Below, in pieces: positions 12,013-28,239 of a stretch of DNA of 64,000 nucleotides. A program made the translations under genes and the position numbers. Every line of letters begins with the position of its first letter. Positions within the stretch are counted from its first letter, which is position 1. A model generated the notes under the pieces. It saw only the letters and a program-made list of their open reading frames with translations. It searched no databases and was not told where the DNA came from. Origin of the DNA: Acorus gramineus (Eukaryota > Streptophyta > Magnoliopsida > Acorales > Acoraceae); contig CM060848.1 in the NCBI GenBank assembly GCA_030737835.1, positions 13,648,416 through 13,712,415 of the forward strand, given 5' to 3'.

Positions 12013-13506
12013 ACATATTTCTTTGTTTATAAAGTGTGTTTTTTTTCGCCGACCATTTTGAAATGTGATCAAAATCAAGTTGATGAACACTGACAACACA
12101 TATAAAAGTGTGTCTGAAAACGAGTTCAAAAAGAGTTTTGCACTCTGAACAACTCTTAAAAATAATTTCTTAAAGCCGTTTTCTACATAAAATATATAAT
12201 TGTTTTTAATCTTTTTCATAAGATAAAATGGCTGTGAATATTTGAACACAAGTTTAGATTGAATATGATTTCTGAAAAAAAATTTGAATGTTTATGCAAA
12301 TCCCATTCTCAAACCCTACCTAAAAGAAAATGAAGGTGAGTGGGACAAATTTAACATACAATTTGTTATTTTACCATAATTTACAGTGAACAATGATGTT
12401 TTCATTTGTCCAACATAAATAAATTAAAAGTGCTCACGTGGGAGAGTAGCCAGTCACTGTTAAAGATTCATGAAACATATTCGGGGCGTACTCTTGTCCA
12501 TTTAATCATTTAATTAAGCAGCTATGGCTATAAACACTCATCCATCACCATCAAATAGGTGGTCCTTGAAATAAAAGGGACCATGATGTATAAAATAGTC
12601 TTAAATGAAATAGAATTTATAACAATAAAAATAAGTGACAGTGGACGAGGTCAACAGAACAAAGGATGATATTTCATGGCATTCTTGATAATCTAGGCAT
12701 TTTTCATGAATTGAGTGAATTTGAGTCTAATAAGAAAAGTTTAAACAATTTAAAATAAGTCCCAAGTGTCCAGATTTAATCAAACTTGTTATTGATGATA
12801 CGTTTGGGTTTTGTGTTAATTTTAACCCAAACTCAATTTTTTTATTTTTTTTTTAGGGTGCCCAACTTATTTTGAATAACCCTCTCGAGTCATCGTTTGT
12901 TTGATTGGAGTTTCAGAAGTACAAATAAAAGCGACTTTTTACAAAGAAAAATGTAGACTCAATTTTCCTTATAGCATATAATTCATGTTTATACAAATAT
13001 AATTCATGATTTTTAAAAACTGAAAACAACAAGTCCTCTACTTTTGAACCGTAAAATGTCTGATTGTAACATTTAAAAAGAAAATCACCTCATCTGATTA
13101 ATCCATGTAACACTTTTGACAATATTACTCACCTAGGTCTAATGATTGTGCCAAACCCAAAAATAATATCCCCCCCTAATCCAAATCCAGGGATTACCCT
13201 TTTTTTTTTCTTGTCAAACATACCCAACTTAACATACACAATATGTACATGAAAGCAATATTTTAACAACGCATCACACGTAAACGTTAAAAGAGGTCTA
13301 CAAAAACGGATTTGCTTTTATTCAAGAAACAAGAAACCTGAATCCGCAACAAGTGTCCCCCCCCAAAAAGACTCCCATCTCTCGATTTCTTCTCCTTTTT
13401 GTTCTCATCAGAAAAAGACGCAGAGTCGCGGCGTGGACGAAGCAGTGATCGGAGGTCACGTTATCAGACTTTCTATGGCCTTTTCGATTGGGGCATAAAT
13501 CAGGAC
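12013..13506. other. Intergenic DNA upstream of the unknown gene
   Basis: AT-rich to about 13330, with no exon recognised. From about 13370 the sequence becomes CT-rich, then GC-rich, which fits a promoter and 5' UTR for the gene starting at 13507. No in-frame ATG precedes 13507. Confidence 0.4.
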
Positions 13507-16500
13507 ATGGAGGTGGACGTCGGACCCGGGACTTCTGCGTCTCCGCCGGGGCTCCGATCGGCTCCTGAGGCGGGGGTCGCGGCGTCGTCGCCGGAGATTC
13601 TGAGGGTGAAGAAGAAGGCCTTGAAGGCCGTGCTTGAGCACTGCCGGAGGGCGCTCGATGTGATCGATTCAATCGACGGCGGCGACGAGGGATCCGACGG
13701 TTCGGGTTCGTCTGGAAAGGGTGAGGCTGGCGGCGTCGAGGAGGAGGAGGAGGAGGAGGGCGCGGGCGGTGGCGACGAGTGCGGTGGATGTGATTCCGAT
13801 ACGGATGAGGTGAGATTGAGAGGAGTGGTTTTGTAGGTTTTAATTTTCGTTTTTGTTTGATTCTTTATGCTGGACATGTTTATGGAAAGAACTGGTGACA
13901 AGTTGTAGGATTTTTTTATTCTCTTTGAAACTGGGTTCCGATTCCATTGATTTGAGAATACCGAGGACCATCTAATTTGAAGTCCTTATATGAAATCCAA
14001 ACTGTATAATTGGGTGAAACTTGGAATTCCGATCTAAACTCCTTGCCCGCTCTGATTTTAGGGAACGCTTTGATTGTGTGGATTTAAATGGTGTAACATT
14101 TTTTTATAATTTTTTTTTTTTTTTTTAGATAAAAATGGTGTATCATGTTAGCCTCCCAAGAAATTTGGCGTGAAGTTATATATAGGATGAGATTAAGCCA
14201 TAAAATAATCACAAATCATGTTGGATCACATGTATTGTTAGAGCTGACCCCAGATAGATGGGATGAGGTTTATGGGTGTAGTGTAGGGTGGTACAAAGTT
14301 GGCATGTAATCTGCTAATGGCGAATTACAATGATAAATTTTGATGATGGGACAAGGTTTTAGATGTAGTTTTGAATAAACACTATGTAGCACATGATTTA
14401 TTTTTTTTTTTTTTTTTTTTTGGGGGGGGGGGGGGGGAGAAGATAGGAGCTGCACATGGTTATAAATGATGCCCCTTGAACAAATTTAGAGACGAGAGCT
14501 CCACAGAGAAAAAAAGAGAAAAATAGAAAAAAAAGAGAAATAAAATACGGGCCCCATATGAAAGAGGTCAAGGGATTAAATCTTGGGGGAGCACTATTCT
14601 TAAAAAAAAAAAAAAATTATGCCCCCCTCCCCCTCTTAAAAGGTATCTTGATTCTAGAAAGGTGTTATCGGTGTTGATTTAGAGTCTGGAGAAGGGTGCA
14701 TATGTTGCCTACTGTGGATTCGGGTTGTTGAGATTATAATTCAGGATTGGAGATTTACATCAAGGACTGTAATGAGTGTCACGGTGTTTCTGGCCCTTTC
14801 CTTGCCCACATAACTCCTATCATGTATTCATACTGAATTTGGGTTGGTAAATGGTGGCAGCCACAAAAGCAGGGATGTAAAGTGCTTATTTTTTTTATAA
14901 ACGTCTACATCTGATGAAGGGGAAATGTTAACTAAATAAGTCTAGTTTGAATCCTGAGTTTTCCTTTGTTATTAGGTTGATCATAAATTAATACTTATGT
15001 TGACGCAGCAACGCCTTTAAGGTTAGATCTCAACACTTACAGAACAATAAAGAAACCAAAACCACACAAGTGAATACGCAGATTTATGTGGTATGACAAA
15101 ATTTGCCTACATCAACGGAGGAGAGCAGGAAATGATTCACTATTATTAAGTACCGGATTATAAAATCTCTCAACCTCACTATCCTCAACATCACCCCTTT
15201 CTCTCATAGAAAAACCCTATCCATGGTTGCCTACATCCGCGGAGGAGGGCAGGAAATAAATTATAATTTATGACACTCTTAGGGACCTTCTCATAAATTT
15301 TACAGACTTTATTATTTGTTTATTAATTTTTGAAAACAGGATGGGGACTATCATTACATATCAATGACGCCCCTCGAACAAAAAAAAAAAAAGGAGATAC
15401 AGTGGAAATGGGATATCCCCAAATTATTGCACAAAAAAAAAAAAATCCCCTTGCCACCACTTAACACCCGTTAATGTAAAATAGCACATTCCTTTTGCTT
15501 TCCTATGAACCCCCAAATTCTTTCTAAATTTTGCTTTTATAAAAGGTGATTTGTAATTCTAAGTTGGCACGTTTGGAGATGTTATGTCACTTTGCACTGT
15601 TCAGTTTCATTGTTTGCATGGGTTAAGGGAATTTAGTTATTATAATAACTAACATGTACCTCATTAAATTTACATTTAACAATGACTTGAGAGGAAATCA
15701 ATCTGCAAGGATGTTCCATAAGACACGGAGAAGCTGGGCTGAAGTAGAGGGGGCTTATTACCTCCAATGTTATGCTCATTAGAGGTCCTTTCTTTTGTCA
15801 TGCATTTACTTGTCCAGTTACATAAAATTTCCCTCTCTATAGGAGACAGTAGATATCTTGAAGAACGTAAGGCCAACTGTCATTCACTATTTGGTCATAT
15901 GGTTAGTCTGCACCTGAAGAGTTGAAGTATTTAATTTTGGTCTGCTTGTGCGGTTGTGCCAGAAAATGCTAGGTGGAATGGTCATTCGACAAAACCGTCA
16001 ATTACCTTGGCATTCGCTTTATGAATTCTTTTAGAATTTTTATTTGCTGGAGTGATTGAAATTTTGCATATCTTTTTATGCAGCTTTGTGATCTTCTCAA
16101 GTCTAGAGTTGAATCGCCTAATTTCCTTGAAAAACTTGGGAGCATGCACATGTCAGTTTCTCACAACGTTTCTGGTATGCATAGTTATGTTTAATTGAAA
16201 TTATGAATGAGAAACTTATGTTTTTCACTTCTATTAATTGCATTTATAGCCATTTGAATGTCTCAGACTAAGTCATTTGTTCACTCTTTCCTAGAGATTT
16301 AAATTAGTGGTGGCTGTTGACAGAAACTGTATGTCATATTGACAGAAGAAGGTACCTCATGGGATGTGATTAGTGATACTGATTTATGGCAAGAACATAC
16401 TGACGGGGAAGATGGCTCTGACCAGGAAGATTATGTTCTCGTTAAGCAAGAGGATATAGTGGATGGAATTGCATGCTTCATGGCAGCATATCTACTATCA

Positions 16501-19500
16501 CTGAAGCAGACTAAAGTAAATATTCTCCTTTCTCCTATATTTGGAAATATATGAATGATTGTTTTGATAATTTTATGACTTCTGTCACTCCAAATTGTCG
16601 ACCCAATCAAGCATCATTATGTAATGAAACTACGGTTGGAGATACATCATATTTAGCGACAATATGTTCTCTCTTTAATGGAACACTCTTTAACTTTAAA
16701 ACTATATTCCTGCATGCTTATCACCACTTGTCTTGATTCAGGGTCCTTCATCTGCTTTGTAAGGTTCTAATTCCCTCAACTAAATTCCATGTAGTTTATA
16801 AGTAATTCCATATAGTTTGTTACAAAATTATTTTTATGAAGACAATAGATTTAATGGAATTTTTGTTTCGATGATAAACAACAAATGGTAGTGCATGGAA
16901 ACCTTACTATATTCTTGCCTTTTGGTGATTTGATTGGCTGTCCTTGCAATTTATAAATATCTGGCTGTCTTCATCCTATCCAACATTTCCTTAGATATAA
17001 CAAGTTCGTTGCCCCTCTCCTTGTGTTCCATTGTGGAACACACCATGGAACATCACATCATCCAGCGCCAGGTTTAAAATTTATTCAATCTGTTGTGCTG
17101 TCATAAATACCCAAAATCATTCACTACACTTTTATGCATTGGTTCTCTGTTTGACCAGTTTAATGGAACTTGGGGAACACCCCCTACCACCCTTTCATAA
17201 AAAAGAGAATGAATAGTTTACCGTGTACCATAACATTACCTGAAAACTTCTCGTCACCGTTGTTCTCTTTTTGTAGAAATTGCACAATTTGTTCTCTTTT
17301 TGTAGAAATTGCACATGAAATTGGTGCCCTCTTCTTTAACTGGAAAGTTTTCTTTTGAATCTTTTAAAAAATGCTCTTTGTGTAATAAAGAAATTTTGTT
17401 TCTTATGAGAAGCTCATTTCTTGTAATTAAATTAATAAAGTTAATAATAGTTCTCATATGGTTCGAAGAAACCTTATATAGAAACCAATAGTTATAAAGG
17501 CGTGTCTTCTTAAATTAATTTACTACTGATGTTCCATTGTTTTAAATGTATCCATATACTTGTTGAGGGAGATTTCTGCACTTAATCAAGTAATCCTGGA
17601 CAAAATTGATTGGTGGATGCAGCTCTAAGATGGTGCTTTTTATCCATAGATACTTTATCCTTAACTCTTTCCGTGCATATTTTACAATAATATGTATTGT
17701 CATCTGATATCAAATTGGTTGCACTTTGATTGCAGGAATTAACCCCCACTCAAATTCAAGAAGGTAAGTTTGATATTATTTCACTGATGGTAAATTTATG
17801 ATTATATATGTATTTCATATACGAAGATACCTGAACATTAGGTAAAAAAAATTTCTGCATCTTTAACCAATATGTCACCTGTATATTCTTTTAATGAATG
17901 CTTTGAAAAGAAAATACATAGGAACTGTTAGCTTAATTTCACCATCCAAAAGAAAAGGTCAGTATTAAGGAATTGCTGACACGGTGTTGTACATTGCTTA
18001 CACATCAGCTCTTAGCAAAACATTTTCTGTGAAGAAGAAAAAAGGGAAGCTTCGAAAGGCATGGGATGGTAGCAAAGTCATTTATAATGTAGCATCTTGG
18101 GGCGCCACAGCTATTGGGTAGGTCTAATATTTGCACAGGCTTTTCTGAATTTACTGTGTGTCTGTGCTATTAATATGTTGTACTGTAGTTCGCTTTTAGT
18201 CTCTTCTAAATCTTGTATGCATGCTGATCTGAGTAACCATCCACTTTCTCCTCTTGTTCTACTTTAGCAGCATGTCATGTTTCTATTACATCATTACATG
18301 TTATCGTAAAAAAATCACATTGGAGGATGCACTTTGCTAAAATCAAAGTCCTATTTTTCCCTTTTGAATGTGCTGTGATGACCCAGTTTTCCACAAAAGT
18401 ATAAGACGAGAGGAAAAAAAAAGGAAAAAAACGATGATGTTGTTTTAGTCCTGGTGTGAAGTTACTCTTAGAAAAGAAGATCTCTTGTTTCCAATTTCTG
18501 CTTTTTCCAATTATTCGGTAAATCAGATTGTTCCATTTGTTGGAGTTGCCGAATACCAATTGAACTATTTAGCACAGAGGTGCAGAGATTTTTAATTTTT
18601 TGGGGTAAGAAAGATCCCCCTCCTTTTTCTTAACCATGGCAGTGGTTAACTTTTATGTAAACTATGATCTGTTAGGGGATTGCAAATTACATTGATCAAT
18701 GCTTTTTTTTCTAATCATGTTCTTGTAACTTATGGATCTACCCAAGAATCTGTAAGCACTTCTGAAAAGTGCATATGCAAGGGGGATGTAAGTTTCTGAT
18801 ATTCAAGTTTTGTATTCAACCTTCTTTTTTTTTATTCAATGCAACATCATCTCTTCTTTGCTAATGCATTATCATATATCATTGGAGCTTTACTTCAAAT
18901 TTTATTCAGAGACTAAATTTTCCTTTCTCACCTGATCGAATTGCTTGTTTATTGATCTATATGTTTCTTATTTGGCTGTATTCCAACAGCATATACCAAA
19001 ATCCAGCAATTATTAGGGCAGCTACTGTGGCCTTCTGGACCTCTTGCCGTGTGATATCAAAGTTGTTTTGAGGTATGCTGTGAGATTCTGCCAATGCTTC
19101 AATTGCTTGAACAAGCTCCAGAGGTCAGTCCAGTATATTTTAGCTAGTAGTAACCAATAAACATTGGCAGAATCTTCAATTGCTTGAATTTTTTGAGTGA
19201 TGAATTTATTCTATCATGCGTTGGGGTTGGTTAATGACTTTTACAGCTCTAGTACAACCTCTTTATAGGCATTTAATTTTGTTGAGGTTGGTTAATATCT
19301 AATCTAATTTGAACCATCTCATTTTTGGGATCATTTTGTAAAATCGACTCACGCAAACACCTAAAAGGTCAGTCCAGTGGGCAGCAAACTGCATCCGTTT
19401 GTTTAGTCAATTAAATCCAAATGTTAAACTTGATGAGTTTTTTCCAAGCTGTGTATAGATAGTATGTGTGTGTGTTTCCATGCTCAGTAACTGTATTGGT

Positions 19501-19911
19501 CATTTGCTAATACAGGCTTATTTAACTATTGTACTTCATCACCCCATTCAAGTTGTTTTGCTAAGTCCACCCACAAACACATTCAAGTTCAGACGCTGCC
19601 TGATGGAACCCTTTTGCTTTTCAAGATACTGATATTCCATGTCCCGCAATCTGTTTATAGAATTTCAAATGACTACTCTGAATTGAATCCAATTTCTTTA
19701 CTCTTTTCCGTGCATTTTTTCTTATTAATGGCTAGGCAATGAGAATTCCCTTTCTTTAAGCAATAATCAAGGTATATTTTTCATTCAGGAAGTGGATGCA
19801 TCTGCTAAGAGGGCAGAAGTGGCTCAGAAACGCGCACAGGATCTTAGTTCAGGAACTGTAAAAATGAATGTAAAAATGAATGGACGCGAGCTCTTCATTC
19901 ATGAACCTTAG
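13507..19911 (+). CDS. Conserved plant protein of unknown function (frameshifted)
   Basis: Seven coding exons are supported by frame and GT/AG signals: 13507-13809, 16084-16174, 16346-16515, 17736-17763, 18009-18117, 18990-19123 and 19789-19911 (stop TAG). Residues 1-101 are Gly/Ser/Glu-rich with a run of Glu. They are followed by an acidic stretch (DGEDGSDQEDYVLVKQED), a Lys-rich basic patch (SVKKKKGKLRKAW), a hydrophobic segment (WGATAIGIYQNPAIIRAA) that could contact a membrane, and a helical Lys/Ala-rich tail. I do not recognise a named family. Exon 6 reads into TGA at 19069-19071. Reading one base later across a run of four T restores an open frame to the exon end, which joins in frame with exon 7. 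As written the product is 260 aa; with one T removed it is 318 aa. Either this allele is truncated or the base is an error. The start is the first ATG in the open frame. Confidence 0.72.
14401..14437 (+). repeat. Poly-T/poly-G tract
   Basis: About 21 T followed by 16 G in intron 1 of the unknown gene. Length is likely to vary or be mis-sequenced. Confidence 0.8.
15003..15300. repeat. Interspersed-repeat fragment (possible)
   Basis: Within intron 1 of the unknown gene, two copies of a word close to TTGCCTACATC..CGGAGGAG (about 15102 and 15229) flank a segment with 'AATACGCAGATTTATGTGGT'. This wording resembles a repeat common in many plant genomes, but the class cannot be assigned from one copy. 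Confidence 0.35.
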
Positions 19912-20110
19912 GTGTTCGATAATACTCTTTATTGACTTGATCAGTATTTCAGTCTTTATTAACGAAAATATTTTGTGTAATTGAATGGGTGTCATCCAAA
20001 TTGGGATCCATATGAAGGGGCCCTTTGTAGCTGCACAGAAAATTTTGGACTTGTAGGAAGGGCGTTGATACACACAATTGCCATTAACATTATCCAAAAT
20101 ATATTGAAAG
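19912..20110. other. 3' flank of the unknown gene
   Basis: Probable 3' UTR and flank. No other gene is visible on either strand. Confidence 0.35.
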
Positions 20111-20198
20111 CAATGTTGTAAAAAGCGTTAGGCGCTATTCGGGCGGTTGAGAAGGGATTAGAGATTAATCAGTTAGGCGGGGATTTTTAGAACATTGA
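20111..20198 (+). repeat. Short copy of the 'GCTAGGCGC' repeat
   Basis: It begins CAATGTTGTAAAAAGCGTTAG, contains GGGCGGTTGAGAAGGGATTA and AATCAGTTAGGCGGGGATTT, and ends TTTTTAGAACATTGA. These are the terminal parts of the longer copies at 26548-26912, 33297-33617 and 33638-33940, joined with the middle missing. Confidence 0.65.
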
Positions 20199-20861
20199 TT
20201 GAAAGGTTGCATTAATTTTACTGTAGAACAAAAATGAGAAGGTCACTGGAGTGTTTTGAGTTCTGATTTAGTTTTCCTTTATTTCTTGTCTTTTTATTGC
20301 AGTAACATAATTCAATAACCACTGTAACCATTACACATTATAGATTAACATAATGATGCACAATCCACACGGAAAGGCAAAACAAAAAAAATTTGGGATT
20401 TTTATTTTTAAGTCTTATAAATCATAGGTTTTAGTGATCGATTTTTCAATTTTTCATATTTTGGTTTTAGTCTCCAAATTTAAAGAATATGTTTTTTTTT
20501 AGTTCCTGGGAGGGATTTATCTCTAAATTATTTGGTTTTGTTTTTAGTCCCTGGATAAATATGGGGATTAAAATCAAAATATGAAGAAGTGAGGGATCGA
20601 TCCCTAAATAGGTATGTTCAAATTTCCAATCCTGTATACTTTCTTATAAATTTAGTGAAGCATATACTTTCTTACACATTAAAAATGGATTCATTCAACT
20701 CGAAATGAATCGATATACACTTTTTATAAAAACATATATCTAATTAGGTGATACTATTTTTTTTAAAATGAAAACATACGTAGTCTAAGTTTTGATTGGT
20801 AAAAAATAATCGAGTCTAACATTTTTCAAAATTATTAACATGAATATGTTTACATTGAAAC
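20199..20861. other. Intergenic stretch, no gene seen
   Basis: A T-rich patch (20390-20560) repeats words such as 'TTTTAGTCCCTGG' and 'TTTTAGTCTCC', suggesting a decayed repeat. There is no coding sequence. Confidence 0.35.
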
Positions 20862-21348
20862 CCTATTGGGCAGTTTGTGTAGGAGAATGAGAGAATAATT
20901 AAAAAAAAACAAAGTTATATGTTTAAAAAGAATAAATGTGTATAACTATGTCAGAATAGATAAAAATAAACTGATATTTATTTTCCAAGACTCCCATGAA
21001 AAGTCTCATGTGGATTTATGTTACTCTACCCAATCCATGCCACTAGTATAAATGAATACCACTATCGAATCAACTGTCACCACCTTTTATAAATCACTAA
21101 ACCCACAAGTCAAATCATTTTTTTATTTTTTTATAAATCTTTATTCACATATTATTCACAATTTACCGACCAATAAAAACTTTGTTTTTACGTTTCCAAC
21201 TAGAATAATTAAAAACATAACCACACAAAAAATCACAACAATAACTAAAAACTCAACTAAACAAAAAATCATTCATTCCACTTATATAATTATCTATTAC
21301 TAGAATAGTCATGAACCCAAATCTTTTGTGTCAATCCAAACAGCAACT
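20862..21348. mobile_element. MITE of the 'CTGTTTGGAT' family (diverged)
   Basis: It shares the internal words 'TCAACTGTCA', 'CACCTTTTATAAATC', 'TTTATTCACAT' and 'TTACGTTTCC' with the elements at 26119-26532 and 49565-50531. It ends in AATCCAAACAGC. The termini are decayed. It lies between two convergent genes. No function is implied by the short ORF inside it. Confidence 0.55.
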
Positions 21349-21519
21349 ACATTCATGATTTGTCTCTTTCTTTTTACTGAAATGATTTGTCATGTTATTG
21401 ACAACCATGTGAATGATTATTCTCAATCTAATGACCTTGAACCATAAATGGTACATAAGATACAACTTGAATAAATATCTATTCTATTTTACATGTTCTG
21501 GGGTTCCTTATATTCATCA

Positions 21520-25056
<3,537 letters not shown>

Positions 25057-25350
25057 TGTTGGGATGGTGATGCAAGAATCAAAGTGATTCTTTACGGAGA
25101 GTTGGTACCATTTGAAAGGAAAGTGGGGGTGGTTGTTGGGTGGGGTTGGTGTGCGTGCGTGTTTGGTTGGGATCTCCGACTAAGCTCACTTCGACATGTG
25201 ATCCTCCAAACGATTGTTGTTTTTTAGTCCAAAGAAATCTTCAAAAATGGCAACAAGAAATCGTGAATCGGTTGGGTGTGTAAACCGGTTCGGCATCTCA
25301 CGCTCCGGGTCTGCTACCCGCGTGGCGACGTACCATGTCACTCTGTTGTT
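25057..25350 (-). promoter_or_regulatory. Putative promoter and leader of the aminotransferase gene
   Basis: This is DNA immediately upstream of the minus-strand start codon. It is less AT-rich than the intergenic DNA beyond it. No TATA box or named motif was identified with confidence; the role is inferred from position. Confidence 0.25.
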
Positions 25351-26118
25351 TTGTGAACTTTTTCATGGTTCATGCTCTAAGCATAGAAAATGATACGATA
25401 GGGAAAAGAGCAGCCTATTTTGTAGTCTGTTTTATAATCTTATACACTGAACTATCATAGTGTATATGATTTTATCATAGTATATGATTCGATTTTCTTT
25501 TTCATTTTTCTCTATGAAAAAACACACGTACAAATATTTCCAAACATGTTTGATATACACAAGTGATTGAAAGAACGGTTGAGTGTAACATTTTTCAAAT
25601 TCTCTCCCCTGACATATTATATGGCCTCGTATCTCCCAACCGTGCAATTGGTCAAACTATTTTTTTTTTTTTTAATTTTTATTGCAAAAGTAACAATATC
25701 CTGATTAGTGCCGACATCAAAGTTGAGCAGGACATTTTTTTTTTCCTCCTAGTTATAGCGTTGGCGTGATTTAAATCACGCCTCCCAATTTGGGCACAAA
25801 ATTGAGACAGTCTCTTGTGTTTCTTATCACATCTTATGTATACCTGTAAAAATTGACATACATTACAAAATTATATATTTTCTCACTTTTATCTATTAGA
25901 ATTTAATTACAATTCAAAATTTAAACTTTATATCAATATGCTTGTTAGTATTTATCTGAATTTTAAAATCAAATAGAATTAAATTCCATTGAAATGTATT
26001 TGAAATTTAATTTTTATCCTACAATTTACAATTCAAAATTTAATTTTTATCATATCCATATGGTTCAAATTTTAAACTTTTTCTCAATTTTATTTGTTAG
26101 GATAATACCTGAACTTTA
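25351..26118. other. AT-rich intergenic stretch, no gene seen
   Basis: It includes 'TATCATAGTGTATATGA' near 25455, similar to the palindromic words near 5714, and repeated 'AATTCAAAATTTAA' words around 25912-26095. No coding signal. Confidence 0.4.
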
Positions 26119-26532
26119 GGCCCATGTTTGGAATGAGAATAAACCCCCGGATAAAAATTTTGTTGTGTTTGAAAAGCCTGGATAACCCCAAATAAAGTAT
26201 GTCAGAATAAATGGGTATAAAGTGATACATGAATTCCAATCAACCCCTAGAATAAAAGTTATCATAAATTATTCCACCCAACGAATACGTAAACCCACTG
26301 TCAAATCAACTGTCATCACCTCTTATAAATCGCCTGTCAAATCAACTATCATTACTTTTTTACCTTTTATAAATCTTTATCCATACTTTATTCACATTTT
26401 ACCCAAACAACAAAACATTTATTCTTACGTTTACTAACGAGAATAATTCAAAACACAAAATCAATTTATCCTTATTTATACTTACTTATGCCGAATAACT
26501 GAATGCCCAAGAATAAGTCCTATTCTGTATCC
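26119..26532. mobile_element. MITE of the 'CTGTTTGGAT' family
   Basis: The left end GGCCCATGTTTGGAATGAGAATAA pairs imperfectly with the complemented right end GCCCCCATTTGGATACAGAATAG. It shares internal 'AAATCAACTGTCATCACCTCTTATA' and 'ATTTTATTCAT'-like words with 20862-21348 and 49565-50531. It is preceded by TTA. Non-coding. Confidence 0.65.
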
Positions 26533-26547
26533 AAATGGGGGCAAAAT

Positions 26548-26912
26548 TCAATGTCATAAAAAACGCTAGGCGCTAGTCAGACGGTTGAGGAGAGAATAGG
26601 GATTAATCAGCTAGGCGGAGATTAATCAGGGATTAATCAATCACTTTTTATAATAATAAATACAATACATATACATGATATATATATATATGACTACAAA
26701 ATAATAACAAAATAAAATTAATAATATAAACATAATAGGGATAGCATAAAAAACTAATTAATAGATGTATAATATATAAGATGACTTAATAACTTCTTAG
26801 TCAACTGGAGATTAATTGAAAAAACGACTAAACACTAAGCGTTGCGAGCTTGGACCAGCTAGGCCTAAGCGAGGGATTAATCGGAGTCTAAGAGAGATTT
26901 TTAAAACATTGA
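26548..26912 (+). repeat. 'GCTAGGCGC' interspersed repeat, full copy
   Basis: It opens with AAAACGCTAGGCGCTAGTCAG, followed by 'GATTAATCAGCTAGGCGG' and an AT-rich centre. It closes with 'CTAAGCGAGGGATTAATCGGAG' and TTTTTAAAACATTGAC. The same layout is seen at 33297-33617 and, inverted, at 33638-33940. Terminal words are inverted relative to each other (AATGTTCTAAAA type), so it is probably a DNA-transposon derivative. No ORF. Confidence 0.65.
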
Positions 26913-28239
26913 CTAAATCTAATAAAACAAATATAAAATTGAGATACAATTCAAAATAATAATAACAAAATATCCTCTGATAATATTAATCATTCCCATA
27001 AACCAAAAAGTCTCACACCCACGTCACTGTCCCCACGACCCACATATTCCTTTTTTTGGGCGGTGGGGACAAGAGGGGTAGAAGGTGGAAGAGGCCAGAT
27101 GTAGCCGGAGAAAGCGGGTTGACAAAGTGTATCTACATCGCCCTCCCCCTCCTATCCCACCCACCCATAAATTTTTAATTTTTATACGGAAGGCCCCACA
27201 ATTTCAAAAAAATATTTCATTCTTTATTTTATTTTCCATGAATACATATTTTTTTCCTGCAAAAAAAAATGTTAAAAAGAACAAAAACAATTCCATAACT
27301 CTTCCAAAAGCGTTGGGAAAAAAAAAAAAAAAATCATTTCCAAGAATATTTACAAGGGCCCTAAAATATGCAACAAGACAATTTTTCAGTACATACTCTA
27401 TTACAAGAAATAAAAAAATAAAAGCAAGCTTTCAATTCATAAGTATGCATTTCACTTTTTGTAAAAGTGTGTGTACATACAAAAAAAAATTCAAATCATC
27501 TGCAGTTTGCAAGAATGACTACATGATTGACTAGTATAACATTTTCCAATTCAAATTACATATCCTGCTCAACCATTATTTACGGGAAAAAAATGTTATA
27601 CTAGGCATGGCAAAAAATTTAGATAATAGTAGCCAGCAGTATCATACAAGTATAAAAAAAATACCTAATCGATGCCAGCAGTATCATATAAATATAAAAA
27701 AACAATTGCACTCATTTAGACATTTACAAAATACTTTTGAGACGGACGAAACTTGACAGAAGTTGCAAATCAAAATCCACTGCAAGAAAAAAATGTACAG
27801 AAACTCAATAAGAGACTAAACCACCAAGATGAAAATAGTAAAGATCACCACTTATAAATGGACAATAAATGATAAATTATATTACCAAAGAAAGTCTATC
27901 TAATTACAGGAAAAGATTTACATAATAAATAGTTATTAATTCAACTATATATACCAGGGCTAGTAGGAGATTATAAATAAATAAAACTATAAATAAAACT
28001 GTGAGACATACAACCCCTCATTTTAAAGTTCTCTAAAAATTTAACTTATAACACAGCAAATAACACCTATATGCAAGCAAAGCTCGGCAGTTCAGCTCCA
28101 GTTTGCTCTTCCTCAAAATATGGTCGGATATATGACTCGTATACTTACCTTCATGAGTTGCACATTTTACCGGGGATTAGTTGAGGAAAAGAATTGTCCC
28201 CTCAACCAACTTGTATTGCATGCTCACATACATGGGCAC
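26913..28239. other. Intergenic DNA and 3' flank of the large gene
   Basis: A-rich low-complexity DNA. A 149-codon open frame at 27085 is a product of poly-A and Lys-rich composition and has no recognisable protein features. The 28000-28239 part is probably the 3' UTR of the minus-strand gene. Confidence 0.4.

Noticed and set aside
13500-13901. 133-codon minus-strand frame, Ser/Pro-rich
   Set aside because: Antisense shadow of exon 1 of the unknown gene, produced by its GGC/GAG-rich codons.
27085-27534. 149-codon open frame on the plus strand
   Set aside because: Composition is driven by poly-A and T-rich DNA (Lys, Phe, Asn runs). There is no splice context, no domain, and it lies in intergenic DNA.
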